This document shows, one piece after another, positions 54,299-63,647 of a stretch of 64,000 bases of DNA. Numbering within the stretch: the first letter of the stretch is position 1; the number at the start of each line of letters is the position of its first letter. Origin of the DNA: Acidobacteriota bacterium (GTDB lineage: Bacteria; Acidobacteriota; Vicinamibacteria; Vicinamibacterales; UBA2999); contig JAUYQQ010000008.1 of the NCBI GenBank assembly GCA_030697165.1, positions 129,001 to 193,000 on the forward strand. Direction: 5' to 3'. The notes under the pieces are model-generated. The model was given only the letters and a program-made list of their open reading frames with translations, ran no database searches and was not told the origin of the DNA. A program made the position numbers and the translations under genes.

Positions 54299-56609
54299 GA
54301 CGACAGACCGGCCGATCAAGCACTTCGCGCACGCGCAGCAGCAACTGCGTCCGCTGGAACGGCTTGGCCAGGAAGTCGATGTCGTGCACCAGTACGCCGT
54401 GCTTCATGATTTCATCGTCCGTGTAGCCCGACATATAGAGCACCGGCACCGACAGATTCTGCGCGTGGGCCCGGGCCACCAGTTCGCGGCCGCTCATGAT
54501 CGGCATCACGACGTCGGTAAGCATCAGGTCCACAACGCCGCGGTGTTCCTGGAGCAACGACAGCGCCGTGACGCCGTCGCCGGCCTCGAGCACCGTATAG
54601 CCCTGGCGCTTCAGCACAAAGCGGATGACCTCGCGCACCTCGCGCTGGTCTTCGACGACGAGGATGGTTTCGGTGCCGATCAGCGTGGCGCTATCGCCGC
54701 CCTTCTTGGCCGCGACCGGCACGGCAGCGCTTTGCACGCTGGGCAGGTGAATGGTGACGGCGGTGCCCTCGCCCTCACGAGAACTGACCGAGATGTAACC
54801 ACCGCTCTGCTTCACGATGCCGTAGACCGTTGCCAGCCCGAGTCCGGTGCCCTTGCCCTGCTCCTTGGTCGTGAAGAAGGGCTCGAACAGGTGCGCCAGC
54901 ACTTCAGGGGACATGCCGGTGCCGGTATCCGCAATCGTCAGCCTGACGTAATGGCCAGGCGCTGACCCGGGGTTCTCCGCCACGAACGTGTCGTCGATGT
55001 GCACCATGTCGGTGGCGAGGCGCAACGTGCCGCCGCCCGGCATGGCGTCCCTCGCATTGACCACCAGGTTCAGGATCACCTGCTCCAGCTGGCCCCGATC
55101 GGCGTTGATGCGGAGCAGCGCATCGTCGAGAACAGGCACGATCTCGACGCTTTCGCCGATCAGCCGACGCAGCATCGGCTGCATGTCGCCCACCAGGGCA
55201 TTGAGATCAAGCACCTGGGGGGCCAGGATCTGCTTGCGGCTGAACGCCAGCAACTGGCGCGTCAGCGCGGTCGCACTGTGGCCGGCGTGGAGGATGTGCC
55301 CGATGTCTTTGCGCCGCGGGTCGCCCTCGGGTAACTGCTCCATGGTCATCTCGGCGAAGCCGAGAATGGCCGTCAACAGGTTGTTGAAGTCGTGCGCGAC
55401 GCCACCGGCGAGACGACCGACCGCCTCCATTTTCTGCGACTGGCGGAACTGGTTCTCGAGCAGGCGCTTGTCGGTCTGGTCGCGCGCGATCGAATAGATC
55501 AATCGCGCGTCAGTGTCGGTCTTGGAGTGCCATTCAATCCAGCGATAGCTGCCGTCGGCGGTCCGGTAGCGATTAGTGAACCCGAAGGTGGTGACGCCTT
55601 CAGCAACACGGCCCAACTCTTTGAGGGTCGCCGCCCGGTCGTCTTCATGTACGAAGTTGATGAACTTCTCCGCCTTCAGCTCCTCGGGGGAGTACCCGAG
55701 CGTCTTGGTAAAGGCCGGATTAGTGCGGGTGAAATAACCGTCGAAGGTCGAGGTGCAAATCATGTCGGGCGAGAGGTCGAAGATGTGGCCGAGTTCCTGC
55801 TGCGCGAGCTTGCGCTCGCTGATATCCTCGACGATCGCGATGAAGTGCTTCGGCTCGCCGTGGTCGTCGCGACGCAGCGAGACGGTCAGGTTGACCCAGA
55901 CGTAGTCTCCAGTGGCGCGCCGATAACGCTTCTCGCGGACGTACTGCGGGATCGCCCCCGCCAGCAGCTGATTGCGCGCCTCGATGCTCTGCCCGACGTC
56001 GTCGGGGTGCGTGATCGCCGCAAAGGTGAGCCCGTGGAGTTGATCCTCAGGGTAACCCAGCAGGTGCCTGAGGCGTTGGTTCACGCGTAACCAGCGGCCG
56101 TCGAGGCCGGTGTGGGCCACGCCAATCGGGGCATTCTCGAACGACGCCCGATAGTCGGCCTCGCTCTTGCTCAGCGCCGCCTCGATCTGCTTCAGCCGTT
56201 CTTCGCGCTGACGGCCAGCCTCGAGGGCGGCGCGGCGCTCCACGGCATAGCGCAGTGAGCGCTCGAGCGCCTCGGCGGTGACCTCGCCCTTGACGAGGTA
56301 GTCGTCGGCGCCGGCGCTCAAGGCCTCGGCATCAATCTCGCGCTCTTTCGAGCCGGTCAAAATGATTGACGGCGTCCCGCAGCCGCGCGCGCGAGCGGAC
56401 CTCAGGAGCTCGACGCCGTTGTCGGCGCCCAGCCGGTAATCAATCAACGCCACGTCGTGCCGGCGCTCGAGCAGCGACGACAGTCCGCGGTGGAAGTCCG
56501 GCTCCCAGTCAACGGCGATCTCGCCCCCGTCGAACTGGCGGATCAGCGTGCGGGTCAGCTCGTAATCGTCCTGGTCGTCGTCAACAAGAAGAATGGAAGA
56601 CAAAGTCAT
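54285..56609 (-). CDS. hybrid histidine kinase: receiver-PAS-PAS-HisKA-HATPase-receiver
   Basis: A 774-residue cytoplasmic kinase with receivers at both ends. The N-terminal receiver has DDDQDD and the Asp in VALIDYRLGADNG. PAS domains follow (APIGVAHTGLDGRWLRVNQR; FDLSPDMICTSTFDGYFTRT), then HisKA with GGVAHDFNN, HATPase with TGTGMSP and GTGLGLATVYG, and the final receiver with LTDVVMPIMSG. No transmembrane helix is seen. It is the last gene of a four-gene phosphorelay operon in which every junction is a 4-bp overlap. Confidence 0.94.
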   Translation of the reverse strand: MTLSSILLVDDDQDDYELTRTLIRQFDGGEIAVDWEPDFHRGLSSLLERRHDVALIDYRLGADNGVELLRSARARGCGTPSIILTGSKEREIDAEALSAGADDYLVKGEVTAEALERSLRYAVERRAALEAGRQREERLKQIEAALSKSEADYRASFENAPIGVAHTGLDGRWLRVNQRLRHLLGYPEDQLHGLTFAAITHPDDVGQSIEARNQLLAGAIPQYVREKRYRRATGDYVWVNLTVSLRRDDHGEPKHFIAIVEDISERKLAQQELGHIFDLSPDMICTSTFDGYFTRTNPAFTKTLGYSPEELKAEKFINFVHEDDRAATLKELGRVAEGVTTFGFTNRYRTADGSYRWIEWHSKTDTDARLIYSIARDQTDKRLLENQFRQSQKMEAVGRLAGGVAHDFNNLLTAILGFAEMTMEQLPEGDPRRKDIGHILHAGHSATALTRQLLAFSRKQILAPQVLDLNALVGDMQPMLRRLIGESVEIVPVLDDALLRINADRGQLEQVILNLVVNARDAMPGGGTLRLATDMVHIDDTFVAENPGSAPGHYVRLTIADTGTGMSPEVLAHLFEPFFTTKEQGKGTGLGLATVYGIVKQSGGYISVSSREGEGTAVTIHLPSVQSAAVPVAAKKGGDSATLIGTETILVVEDQREVREVIRFVLKRQGYTVLEAGDGVTALSLLQEHRGVVDLMLTDVVMPIMSGRELVARAHAQNLSVPVLYMSGYTDDEIMKHGVLVHDIDFLAKPFQRTQLLLRVREVLDRPVCRLKQG

Positions 56610-57055
56610 TCAGGTAACTCAACCGTCTGGAACCAATAGCGGTCGATGTTGTTCATGACATCGACGAGGGTTTCGAAGCGAACGGGTTTGGTGACGAACG
56701 AGCTGGCGCCGAGGTCGTAGCTCCGGCAGATCTCTTCGTCCTGGCTTGACGTGGTCATGATGATGACCGGAATCTGCCGGAGCGCCGGGGTCGCCTTGAT
56801 CTCGGCCAGCGCTTCGAGGCCGCTTTTTCTCGGCATCGACAGGTCGAGCAGGATCAGCTGGGGCCGCGGCGCCGTTGCCGGGTCCTGGTAGGCGCCTCGC
56901 CGGTGCAGGTAGTCCATCAGGTCCTCGCCGTCCCGGGTAACGCGCAGCTGAACCTGGTTCCGCCCGGCCGCCAGCGCATCGCGGGCCAGCAGGCAATCGT
57001 CGGGGTCATCGTCGGCCAGCATCACGACGATCGGGAGCGTTGAGCCGGTGGTCAT
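56606..57055 (-). CDS. single-domain response regulator (Rcp1-like)
   Basis: A 149-residue stand-alone receiver with DDDPDD, phospho-acceptor in LILLDLSMPRKSG, TTSSQ and K in VTKPVRF. This subtype normally takes phosphate from a bacteriophytochrome-like or HWE-type kinase and has no output domain. It sits between two kinases and overlaps both genes by 4 bp, so it probably shuttles phosphate between them. Confidence 0.93.
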   Translation of the reverse strand: MTTGSTLPIVVMLADDDPDDCLLARDALAAGRNQVQLRVTRDGEDLMDYLHRRGAYQDPATAPRPQLILLDLSMPRKSGLEALAEIKATPALRQIPVIIMTTSSQDEEICRSYDLGASSFVTKPVRFETLVDVMNNIDRYWFQTVELPE

Positions 57056-58161
57056 AGTTGTACTCGCGAATTGGGAAAGGTGGCGATGAACCGGGCGCCG
57101 CCCTCGGGACGGCTCTCGGCGTGAATGCTGCCGCCGTGACGCTCCATGATGCGACGGCAGAGCGCCAGCCCGATGCCGGTGCCTTCGAACTCGCCGCGGA
57201 GATGCAGCCGCCGGAACGGATCGAAGATGCGCTCGGCGTATTTCTGATCGAACCCGATGCCGTTGTCCTCCACCGTGAGCCGGCAGCTTTCGGACCCCGA
57301 CTCGCAGAACACCTCAACCTCGCAGGGACCGGGGCCCCGAAACTTGATCGCGTTGCCGATCATGTTCTGCAGCAACTGGCGCATCTGCGTGGGATCGGCG
57401 TCAACCGCGGCCATGGCGCGGGTCGTGACACGGGCGCCGGCACGAGCGATCGTCTCTTCAAGGTCGGTCAGCACGCCGTTGGCGACCTCCTGCAGGTCCA
57501 CGCCCGTGAACGTCTGGCCGCGGGTCAACACCCGCGTCAGGCTCAGCAGGTCGTTGATCAGCACGCTCATGCGGCCGGCCGCGCTTTGGATGCGCGCCAG
57601 GTAATCGCGCGCTTCGGCCGGCAGGGCCTCGCCGCAGGCATTGGTCAGCCGCCCAGAAAACGCCTGGATCTTGCGCAAGGGCTCTTGCAGGTCGTGCGAA
57701 GCGACCGAGGCAAAGTCCTGCAACTCGCGGTTGCGCGCCCCGAGTTCACGCATGGCCTCGGCCAACTCACGGGCCAGGCGGTGGCGTTCGGTCACGTCCT
57801 CGATTGCCACCAGGATCATCTGGACGGCGCCGCCGGCGTGCTGAAGCTGGCGGGCATTCAGCAGCAGGGTGCGTGACCGCCCGGCAGGGCCCGGTTGTAC
57901 CACTTCGAAATCCCGGACCTCCAGGCGCTCGGGCAGGACCTCTTCCAGGCAGGACCTGAGCGCCGGCACGTCCCATTTCCCATCGCCAGTCTCCGTGAGT
58001 CGGCGCCCTTGCACGCTCTCGAGGCTGCCGCCGAAGCCGGCGAAGAAGGACGCGTTGGCCGTGACCACGCGCAGGTCCTCGCTCAGCAGCACCAACGGCG
58101 CGCGAACCGTGTCGACGATGCTGGTGGCGTATTCCGCTGCGGCAAGGTCTGGAGCAGTCAT
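57052..58161 (-). CDS. PAS-domain histidine kinase (phytochrome-type HisKA)
   Basis: A 369-residue soluble kinase. The start at 58161 gives a 4-bp overlap with the preceding gene; an ATG four codons earlier is possible. A PAS domain (VRAPLVLLSEDLRVVTANAS) precedes a coiled coil, the HisKA with FASVASHDLQEPLRKIQAFS, and the HATPase with VEDNGIGFDQKYAERIFDPF and GTGIGLALCRRIMERHGG. The HDLQEP type often works with Rcp1-like regulators such as the next gene. Confidence 0.93.
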   Translation of the reverse strand: MTAPDLAAAEYATSIVDTVRAPLVLLSEDLRVVTANASFFAGFGGSLESVQGRRLTETGDGKWDVPALRSCLEEVLPERLEVRDFEVVQPGPAGRSRTLLLNARQLQHAGGAVQMILVAIEDVTERHRLARELAEAMRELGARNRELQDFASVASHDLQEPLRKIQAFSGRLTNACGEALPAEARDYLARIQSAAGRMSVLINDLLSLTRVLTRGQTFTGVDLQEVANGVLTDLEETIARAGARVTTRAMAAVDADPTQMRQLLQNMIGNAIKFRGPGPCEVEVFCESGSESCRLTVEDNGIGFDQKYAERIFDPFRRLHLRGEFEGTGIGLALCRRIMERHGGSIHAESRPEGGARFIATFPNSRVQL

Positions 58162-58514
58162 TGGAACTCCCACAGCGTCGGCAAAACCAGCAGACCCGTA
58201 TCGCCCTTGTCGATCACCGCGTCAGCCTGCAGGGTCATGCAGCGTTGGCGAACGTCGGCCGACGCATCGCTCGTCAGTACGATCACCCTGATCGAGGCGA
58301 AGTGTTTCTTCACGTGACGCAGCACGCTGAATCCGTCGATCGTTGGCATATACAAGTCGAGGAGCACGACATCTGGCCGAAGCCGGTCGATCTCGAGCAA
58401 CGCGGCATCACCGTCCGCGGCTTCTCCCACGATCTCCACTGCCGGATCCTCGGCCAGGTGGCGCTTGACGCTGCGCCTGAATGTCTCTGAGTCGTCGACG
58501 ACGATTATTCTCAC
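58158..58514 (-). CDS. single-domain response regulator
   Basis: A 118-residue receiver with VVDDSE, the phospho-acceptor in VVLLDLYMPTIDG, LTSDAS and an unusual DKGD in place of the common KP dipeptide. The GTG start at 58514 opens the operon of four signalling genes. No output domain is present. An upstream spacer separates it from the GTCCGGC repeat at 58620. Confidence 0.9.
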   Translation of the reverse strand: MRIIVVDDSETFRRSVKRHLAEDPAVEIVGEAADGDAALLEIDRLRPDVVLLDLYMPTIDGFSVLRHVKKHFASIRVIVLTSDASADVRQRCMTLQADAVIDKGDTGLLVLPTLWEFQ

Positions 58515-58619
58515 GGTGATAACGAACCCTTCGGTCGCATGAGGACTATAGGGCGCGCGGTTGGGCTGGCGCAGTCGGCGGGAGGAGGTTTGCCGTGTAG
58601 GACGAGTCCTACTGGCACG

Positions 58620-58644
58620 GTCCGGCTAAAGCCGGACGCCACAT
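58620..58644. repeat. GTCCGGC-family palindromic repeat
   Basis: GTCCGGCTAAAGCCGGAC (58620-58637) followed by GCCACAT, identical to the copies at 9865 and 11881. It lies 11 bp after the LuxR-type regulator stop, where its hairpin may limit read-through. Confidence 0.85.
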
Positions 58645-58654
58645 GGCTGGAGGT

Positions 58655-59287
58655 CTAGCTGAACAGCTGGTGCTCAATGGCATAGCGGACCAGGTCCGCT
58701 GTGGACTTGGCGCCAAGCTTCTGGACCATGCGGCTGCGGTAGGTGCTGACGGTCTTGACACTCAAAGACAACTCGCCGGCAATCTCGGACACCGTTCGCC
58801 CGGCGGTCAACCGCCTCAGCACTTCGTGCTCGCGGTCGGACAGGCGTTCATGCAGGAATCCGGACCGATCGTCCAGCGCGTACTCCGCCAGCGCCGACGC
58901 CACGTCGTCGGTGATGTGGCGGCCGGTGCTGACCACCGAGCGTACGGCCCGGACCAGTTCCTCGGGCGCGCTGTTCTTGGTCAGGTAGCCGGCCGCACCC
59001 GCGCGCATGGCACGCACGGCGTACTGGGACTCGTCGTGGGTGCTCACCACGAGGACGCGAACACCGGGAAAATCGCGCCGAACATCCTTGAGCACGTCCA
59101 GGCCGCCGCGACCAGGGAGCGACAGGTCGAGAAGAACGACGTCGCAGGGGTGCTGCTGTAGCGCGGCGAGCACCTCCTCCGACCGCTCTGCTTCGGCCAC
59201 CACGGCCAGGTCCGCCTCGGCCGCCAGCGTCTCTTTCAATCCGCGGCGGACGATCGGGTGGTCGTCAACGAGGATGACCCGGATCAC
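58655..59287 (-). CDS. NarL/LuxR-family response regulator
   Basis: A 210-residue regulator. The receiver has VDDHP, the acceptor in VVLLDLSLPGRGG and K in LTKNSAPE; the C-terminal LuxR HTH reads LSDREHEVLRRLTAGRTVSE then SVKTVSTYRSRMVQKLG. The start GTG at 59287 overlaps the stop of the partner histidine kinase (GTGA), a typical coupled two-component pair. Confidence 0.93.
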   Translation of the reverse strand: MIRVILVDDHPIVRRGLKETLAAEADLAVVAEAERSEEVLAALQQHPCDVVLLDLSLPGRGGLDVLKDVRRDFPGVRVLVVSTHDESQYAVRAMRAGAAGYLTKNSAPEELVRAVRSVVSTGRHITDDVASALAEYALDDRSGFLHERLSDREHEVLRRLTAGRTVSEIAGELSLSVKTVSTYRSRMVQKLGAKSTADLVRYAIEHQLFS

Positions 59288-61347
59288 GCGGGGTACTCCA
59301 CGAGCGGCAGGGCGGCGACCACGGTCGTGCCCTCGCCGGGACCGCCGGCCACCGTGACGCTGCCTCCGAACAACCGCGCACGATCGCGCATGCCGACCAG
59401 GCCTATAGCCCGCGGGTTGCGGCGTTCCGCGGCGGGAATGCCGCACCCGTCATCGTGAATGACCAGGCGCGCGCTGTCGTCATTAGCACTGAGGGCGACG
59501 TGCACGCGCCGGGCCCCGGCGTGGCGAATGACGTTGGTCAGCGCCTCCTGCAGGATGCGGAACAGCGCCGTGGCTCGATCGGTGGCAATCGGCAGATCGA
59601 CCAGCTCAGTGGTCAAGACGCACTGCAGGCCACTGCGCCGCTCCACGTCGAGCAAATAGGCCTTGATCGCCATCACGAAGCCCAGGTCGTCGAGCACGAC
59701 CGGCCGCAGTTCAGCAGCCACCCGGCGGACGTCGTTGACGGCGCCATCGATCAGGCCCGCCATCTCGTCCAGCCGATCGCCGACCGCCTTCTGATCGCCG
59801 GCCTTGAGGCGGCGCTTCACCTCGGCGACATCCAGCTTGAGGGCTGTCAGCGCCTGGCCAAGGTGATCGTGGATGTCGCGGGCCATGCGCGCGTGTTCCT
59901 GTTCGCGCGCATCATTGAGACGGGTTGATACGTCGTGGAGCTCGCTGAGCGACTCGCGCAGGCGCGCTTCGCTCGTTCGCAGGGCGGCATCGGTCAGCTG
60001 CTGCTCGGCCTGGCGTCGATAGGCGGTCAGCGCGAAAGCGATGTCGCCGGCCAGATTCTCCAGCAACCCCAGCTCCTCGTCGTCAAACGCATAGCGCTCG
60101 CCGGCGTGGATGTTCAGCGAGCCGAGAACTTCGCCCTCGGTCACCAACGGCAGGGCCGCCATGGCCCGGTAGCCGCGAGCCATCGACGCGCGGCGAAGTT
60201 CGGCCGCCCACGCAGTCGGCGGCGGCGGTGCGCTGATGAGGTCATCGAGGACCAGCCGAAGGCCCGTGACATAGGCGTCATGTGGCCGGAACGGATGGCC
60301 GTCGGTGGCAGCCTCGTGAAGACATCGGGCCAGCAGGTCGAGCGTATCGGGCGCCGCGCCGGCGTGCGCGGCAATGCCAAGCTGGCCATTGGCGCCAGGC
60401 AAGGCCACCCAGGCCATTTTGAACTCGCCCGTCTCGACGATGATCCGGCAGGCCTCCGCCAGCATCGCGCTCACGTCTCGCTCGCGGGCGATGGTGTGAT
60501 TGATCGCGCTGAGGACGGCGTAGACCCGGTTCAGATGCTGGATGCGGGATTCGAAGTGCTTCTGCTCGGTGATGTCCCGGCAGGTGCCCAGGGCTCGAAC
60601 CGGGCGCGCGTCGTTGTCATGCGACACCACCCATCGTTCCTCGACGAACTTGATGCGGCCATCGGGCAACAGGATGCGATGTTGGACGGCGGTAGGCTCT
60701 GTCCGTGCCATGGATTGGGTCAGCGCCGTATCGACGCTGATGCGATCGTCGGGATGGACGTAGCTGAGAAACGCCTGGTGGCTATTGTCGAATTCGGCGG
60801 GGCTCGTCTCGAACATGCGATACGTCTCGGCCGACCAGGTCACGACCATGGTGGACAGGTCGGTGTGCCAGCTGCCCACCTTGGCGACCGACTGCGCTTC
60901 CACCAGCCGGGCGCGCTCGTCTTCCAGCTGCGCGGTCAGCTGTTGCCGCTGGCGTTCGGCCATCGCGAGCGCAGCGGTGTTCCCGGTGATGTCGCGAAAC
61001 CGCTTCGACACGCCGACGATCGCGCCCGCGTCGTCGCGGACAGGCGAAGCGGAAATGATCACGTCCAGCAGTTGACCGCTTCGGGCCCTCCGGACCGTCT
61101 CGAACGGTTCGACTCGCTCACCGCGCTTGATCCGCGACACCAGGATGCCCTCTTCGGGCCACCGTTCTGAAGGGATGAGAACAGAGATGGAGCGGCCGAG
61201 AACCTCGGCTGATGAGTATCCGAACAGCCGCTCGGCGTTCTTGTCCCACGACGTGATCCAGCTGTCGAGGTCCTGGCCAACGATCGCGTCATCGGACGAG
61301 TCCCCAGTCGTCGCCGGCCGGTGTGCCGCGAGGTCCGAGGGCTCCAC
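59284..61347 (-). CDS. NarX-type sensor histidine kinase: PAS-PAS-GAF-HisKA_3
   Basis: A 687-residue cytoplasmic kinase with a GTG start. The two PAS domains (SSDDAIVGQDLDSWITSWDK; VGSWHTDLSTMVVTWSAETY) are followed by a GAF domain (about residues 270-445, GEFKMAWVALPG). HisKA_3 has ARDIHDHLGQALTALKLDV, and the HATPase has HDDGCGIPAAE. The signal is unknown. It is coupled to the LuxR-type regulator by a 4-bp overlap. A TAGGAT box ends 9 nt before the GTG. Confidence 0.93.
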   Translation of the reverse strand: MEPSDLAAHRPATTGDSSDDAIVGQDLDSWITSWDKNAERLFGYSSAEVLGRSISVLIPSERWPEEGILVSRIKRGERVEPFETVRRARSGQLLDVIISASPVRDDAGAIVGVSKRFRDITGNTAALAMAERQRQQLTAQLEDERARLVEAQSVAKVGSWHTDLSTMVVTWSAETYRMFETSPAEFDNSHQAFLSYVHPDDRISVDTALTQSMARTEPTAVQHRILLPDGRIKFVEERWVVSHDNDARPVRALGTCRDITEQKHFESRIQHLNRVYAVLSAINHTIARERDVSAMLAEACRIIVETGEFKMAWVALPGANGQLGIAAHAGAAPDTLDLLARCLHEAATDGHPFRPHDAYVTGLRLVLDDLISAPPPPTAWAAELRRASMARGYRAMAALPLVTEGEVLGSLNIHAGERYAFDDEELGLLENLAGDIAFALTAYRRQAEQQLTDAALRTSEARLRESLSELHDVSTRLNDAREQEHARMARDIHDHLGQALTALKLDVAEVKRRLKAGDQKAVGDRLDEMAGLIDGAVNDVRRVAAELRPVVLDDLGFVMAIKAYLLDVERRSGLQCVLTTELVDLPIATDRATALFRILQEALTNVIRHAGARRVHVALSANDDSARLVIHDDGCGIPAAERRNPRAIGLVGMRDRARLFGGSVTVAGGPGEGTTVVAALPLVEYPA

Positions 61348-61418
61348 TGTCCGGGCATCCTACACCGTCCGCGGACCCTTACTGATGAGGTATTTCGAAT
61401 CACAGGGATGGGGCGCGG

Positions 61419-61895
61419 TTAGCTCAGGAACTTCGGCGACACCTTGGGGCGCTTCGCCTTCGTGGCTTTCTTCTTCTTCACGGCCGTTGCGCCCTCGAAG
61501 TCGTAGGCTTCGCGCAACCAGTCGGTCAAGGGTGGTTCCACGGCGTCGCGGTGCGCGATCTTCAGGATGTTGGCGAACTTGGTCTTCGAGCGCGCCTCGA
61601 CCCGCTTCACATGGGGCGACTTCAGCGCACGTTCGAGAAACACCGACACTTCGAGGAAGCTGCGCCTTGGGCGCACGAAGCAGTAGACCGTCTCGCGCGC
61701 GAACATGATGCAGGTGCCCGAGGCATAAATGCGCTGGTCGCCCAGCTCGGCCAGGGTCTCGCGCAGCCGCTCCCACGCCTCGCGCAGGTCCTCGGACAAG
61801 TCGGCCGTCAGCGCCGCCTCGGTCGTCGTCCAGCAGTCGTGGACCACGCCCGCGTCGACCCACTCCTTGCAGTGATAGCACTCCCGGCCGGTCAT
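61419..61895 (-). CDS. DUF5655 domain protein
   Basis: A 158-residue protein that begins MTGRECYHCKEWVDAGVVHD (a Cys-rich head with CYHC and HDCW) and continues with a DUF5655 domain: LREAWERLRETLAELGDQRI, then ASGTCIMFARETVYCFVRPR. A basic C-terminal tail follows (VKKKKATKAKRPK). The start at 61895 is preferred because TACAAT lies 6 nt before it; an ATG at 61934 would precede that promoter box. The function is unknown, perhaps nucleic-acid binding. Confidence 0.8.
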   Translation of the reverse strand: MTGRECYHCKEWVDAGVVHDCWTTTEAALTADLSEDLREAWERLRETLAELGDQRIYASGTCIMFARETVYCFVRPRRSFLEVSVFLERALKSPHVKRVEARSKTKFANILKIAHRDAVEPPLTDWLREAYDFEGATAVKKKKATKAKRPKVSPKFLS

Positions 61896-61901
61896 CAAGG
61901 G

Positions 61902-61907
61902 ATTGTA
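61902..61907 (-). promoter_or_regulatory. -10-like box of the DUF5655 gene (leaderless type)
   Basis: TACAAT on the minus strand, six nucleotides before the ATG at 61895. The spacing is the same as for the oxidase gene at 2800. Confidence 0.5.
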
Positions 61908-61958
61908 CGACTTGGCGTTGTAAGATTCAGGCATCTTGCGCCCTATCTCGAATCGATC

Positions 61959-62648
61959 ATGATTGTCAGGCCCGCTGAGGCCGGCTGCGTGTTGATCACC
62001 CAGCCGGACCACGCTCAACTCGCGCGCCGCATCATGGAGCACTGCGTGTCGCTCGTGGAGAACCCGCGGCGCAACGCGATCCTGCGCGCCATTGGGGACC
62101 ATGACGATGGGTGGCGCGAGCTGGACGAGGAGCCGACGGTCGACATGCGGACCGGCGACGTCGTGGATTTCATCCACGCGCCAGTCAGCGTGCGCCAGGG
62201 CGTCTGGCCGCGGGCCGTCGCGGGGCTGGCCGACGACCCTTGGGCGGCGGCGCTCGTCGCCAGTCACGCCCTGTTTGCCTATGACCGCTTCCGCAGCGAT
62301 GCGGCATGGGCCGGGTTCTTTGCCGGCCTCGAGAAGTCCCGGGCCGCGTTGCTGCGCGAGAGCGGCGGATCGCCCGAACAACTCGAGGCCGACTACGCGT
62401 TCCTGCGGCTCGGCGATCTGATCTCGCTCGCGTTTTGCACCGGCGGCGTGTCGGCCCAGCCCTTCCGTGACTGGACCGTGCAGTTAGTCGGCCCCCGAGT
62501 CGTCGTGACGCCAGGCATCTTTGGCGGCGCGCCGGTCACCTTCGAGGTGCGGGCCAGGGCGGTGCGCCCGCCGTTCGAGAGCGACGCGGAACTGCGTGAG
62601 GAGTTGGGGCGATCGGTGACGGCGCTTCTTCAGGGTGAAGCAGCCTGA
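61959..62648 (+). CDS. DUF3891 protein
   Basis: A 229-residue protein with the family pattern MIVRPAEAGCVLITQPDHAQ, then ALRRHDDGW-like AIGDHDDGWRELDEEPTVD and SHALFAYDRF. The conserved HDDGW and the early H in QPDHA suggest a metal-dependent enzyme of the HD-like type, but no activity is established. It diverges from the DUF5655 gene. Confidence 0.85.
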   Translation: MIVRPAEAGCVLITQPDHAQLARRIMEHCVSLVENPRRNAILRAIGDHDDGWRELDEEPTVDMRTGDVVDFIHAPVSVRQGVWPRAVAGLADDPWAAALVASHALFAYDRFRSDAAWAGFFAGLEKSRAALLRESGGSPEQLEADYAFLRLGDLISLAFCTGGVSAQPFRDWTVQLVGPRVVVTPGIFGGAPVTFEVRARAVRPPFESDAELREELGRSVTALLQGEAA

Positions 62649-62726
62649 TGTGGCTTGCGGCCTATTGAGGCGTATGCCCCGTATTGCGATGGTGATACAG
62701 CTCCATCTCGCCGAGGCGGTCTTTAC

Positions 62727-62782
62727 AGGAGATCAAGAGATCAGGAGCAAGTAGAGTCTCCTGACCTCCTGATCTCCTGTTT
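62727..62782. repeat. GAGATC-type inverted dispersed repeat
   Basis: CAGGAGATCAAGAGATCAGG in one arm and its degenerate reverse complement (CTCCTGACCTCCTGATCTCC) in the other. A related copy lies at 63636-63664. It stands at the 3' end of the HbpS-like gene and could form a hairpin there. Confidence 0.75.
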
Positions 62783-62783
62783 C

Positions 62784-63302
62784 TTATTTGATGACGCCGG
62801 CGCCGGCCTTCGAGATGATCTCGTCCTGCGCGGCGGTCACGCCGCTCGTGCCCACTGCACCGAGGAACTCCTCACCGCGCATGATCGGCACGCCGCCGGC
62901 GAAGGTGATGCCATTGGGCACTTCGGTGACGGCCTTCTCCTTCATCTTCGCGCCGTACTCCGCCGTGGTCATCTTCGCGGCCACCACCGTGGCGGCCTTG
63001 CGCATGGCGATGTCGTACGAGCGCGCGCTGGCGCCGGTGATCCGGCGCAGCACCACCGGGGTGCCCACGGCGTCGGTGACGACAATGGTCACGTTCCAGT
63101 TGTTCTTGCGGGCTTCGGCTTCGGCGGCATCGATCACCTGCACGGCCATTTCATAGGTCAGCGCCTGCGGTGCGGGCGGGGCCGGCTTCTGCGTCGCCGC
63201 GGCAGGGGCCGCCGGGGCCTGGGCCTGGGGGGACGCGGTAAAGCCAATCACGCCCATCAGCAGCAGGGCAGGCATCAGTCGTACGGAGGTCGCGCGGGTC
63301 AT
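62784..63302 (-). CDS. GlcG/HbpS-family exported protein
   Basis: A 172-residue protein with a signal peptide (LMPALLLMGVIGFTASPQAQ, start 63302) and an Ala/Pro-rich linker. The HbpS domain is recognisable in VIDAAEAEARKNNWNVTIVV, then ITGASARSYDIAMRKAATVV and GGVPIMRGEEFLGAVGTSGV. HbpS of Streptomyces binds heme, and other members are small-molecule binders. Upstream of a molybdenum-hydroxylase-type gene it may be a neighbour only. Confidence 0.88.
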   Translation of the reverse strand: MTRATSVRLMPALLLMGVIGFTASPQAQAPAAPAAATQKPAPPAPQALTYEMAVQVIDAAEAEARKNNWNVTIVVTDAVGTPVVLRRITGASARSYDIAMRKAATVVAAKMTTAEYGAKMKEKAVTEVPNGITFAGGVPIMRGEEFLGAVGTSGVTAAQDEIISKAGAGVIK

Positions 63303-63414
63303 TGAAGCTCCTCGAAAAAATGTGAACAAGTCTAGGGTGAAAGTATGCCGCAGTTTCGGCCGGCTACGGCTGGGCCAGCCAATTTCTCGGTCCTCAGGCT
63401 AATATCGAGCCGCC

Positions 63415-63647
63415 ATGGCGAGGACCGACAATATGAGGACCACACTGACCTTGGACAAGGACGTGGCCGCGCGGCTCGAGCAGGCGGTCCAGAAGTCGCG
63501 CCTTCCGTTCAAGACCATCGTGAACGACGCCCTCCGCGCCGGCTTGTCCGTGATCGACAAGCCTGCTTCGATCTCGGCCCGAGCCTGGTCGGCAGCCTGG
63601 ACGATGTGCACGGCGTGCTCGGGCGGTTGGAATCTCCTGGCTCATGA
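63415..63647 (+). pseudogene. frameshifted VapB-type antitoxin gene
   Basis: The N-terminal part in one frame (MRTTLTLDKDVAARLEQAVQ to NDALRAGL) is a VapB-type RHH antitoxin. The expected C-terminal part (ACFDLGPSLVGSLDDVHGVL) continues in another frame from about 63560, so a frameshift separates them. The end runs directly into a GAGATC-type repeat (63636-63664), and no VapC toxin gene follows. It looks like an orphan remnant. A TAATAT box lies 9 nt before the ATG at 63415. Confidence 0.75.
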
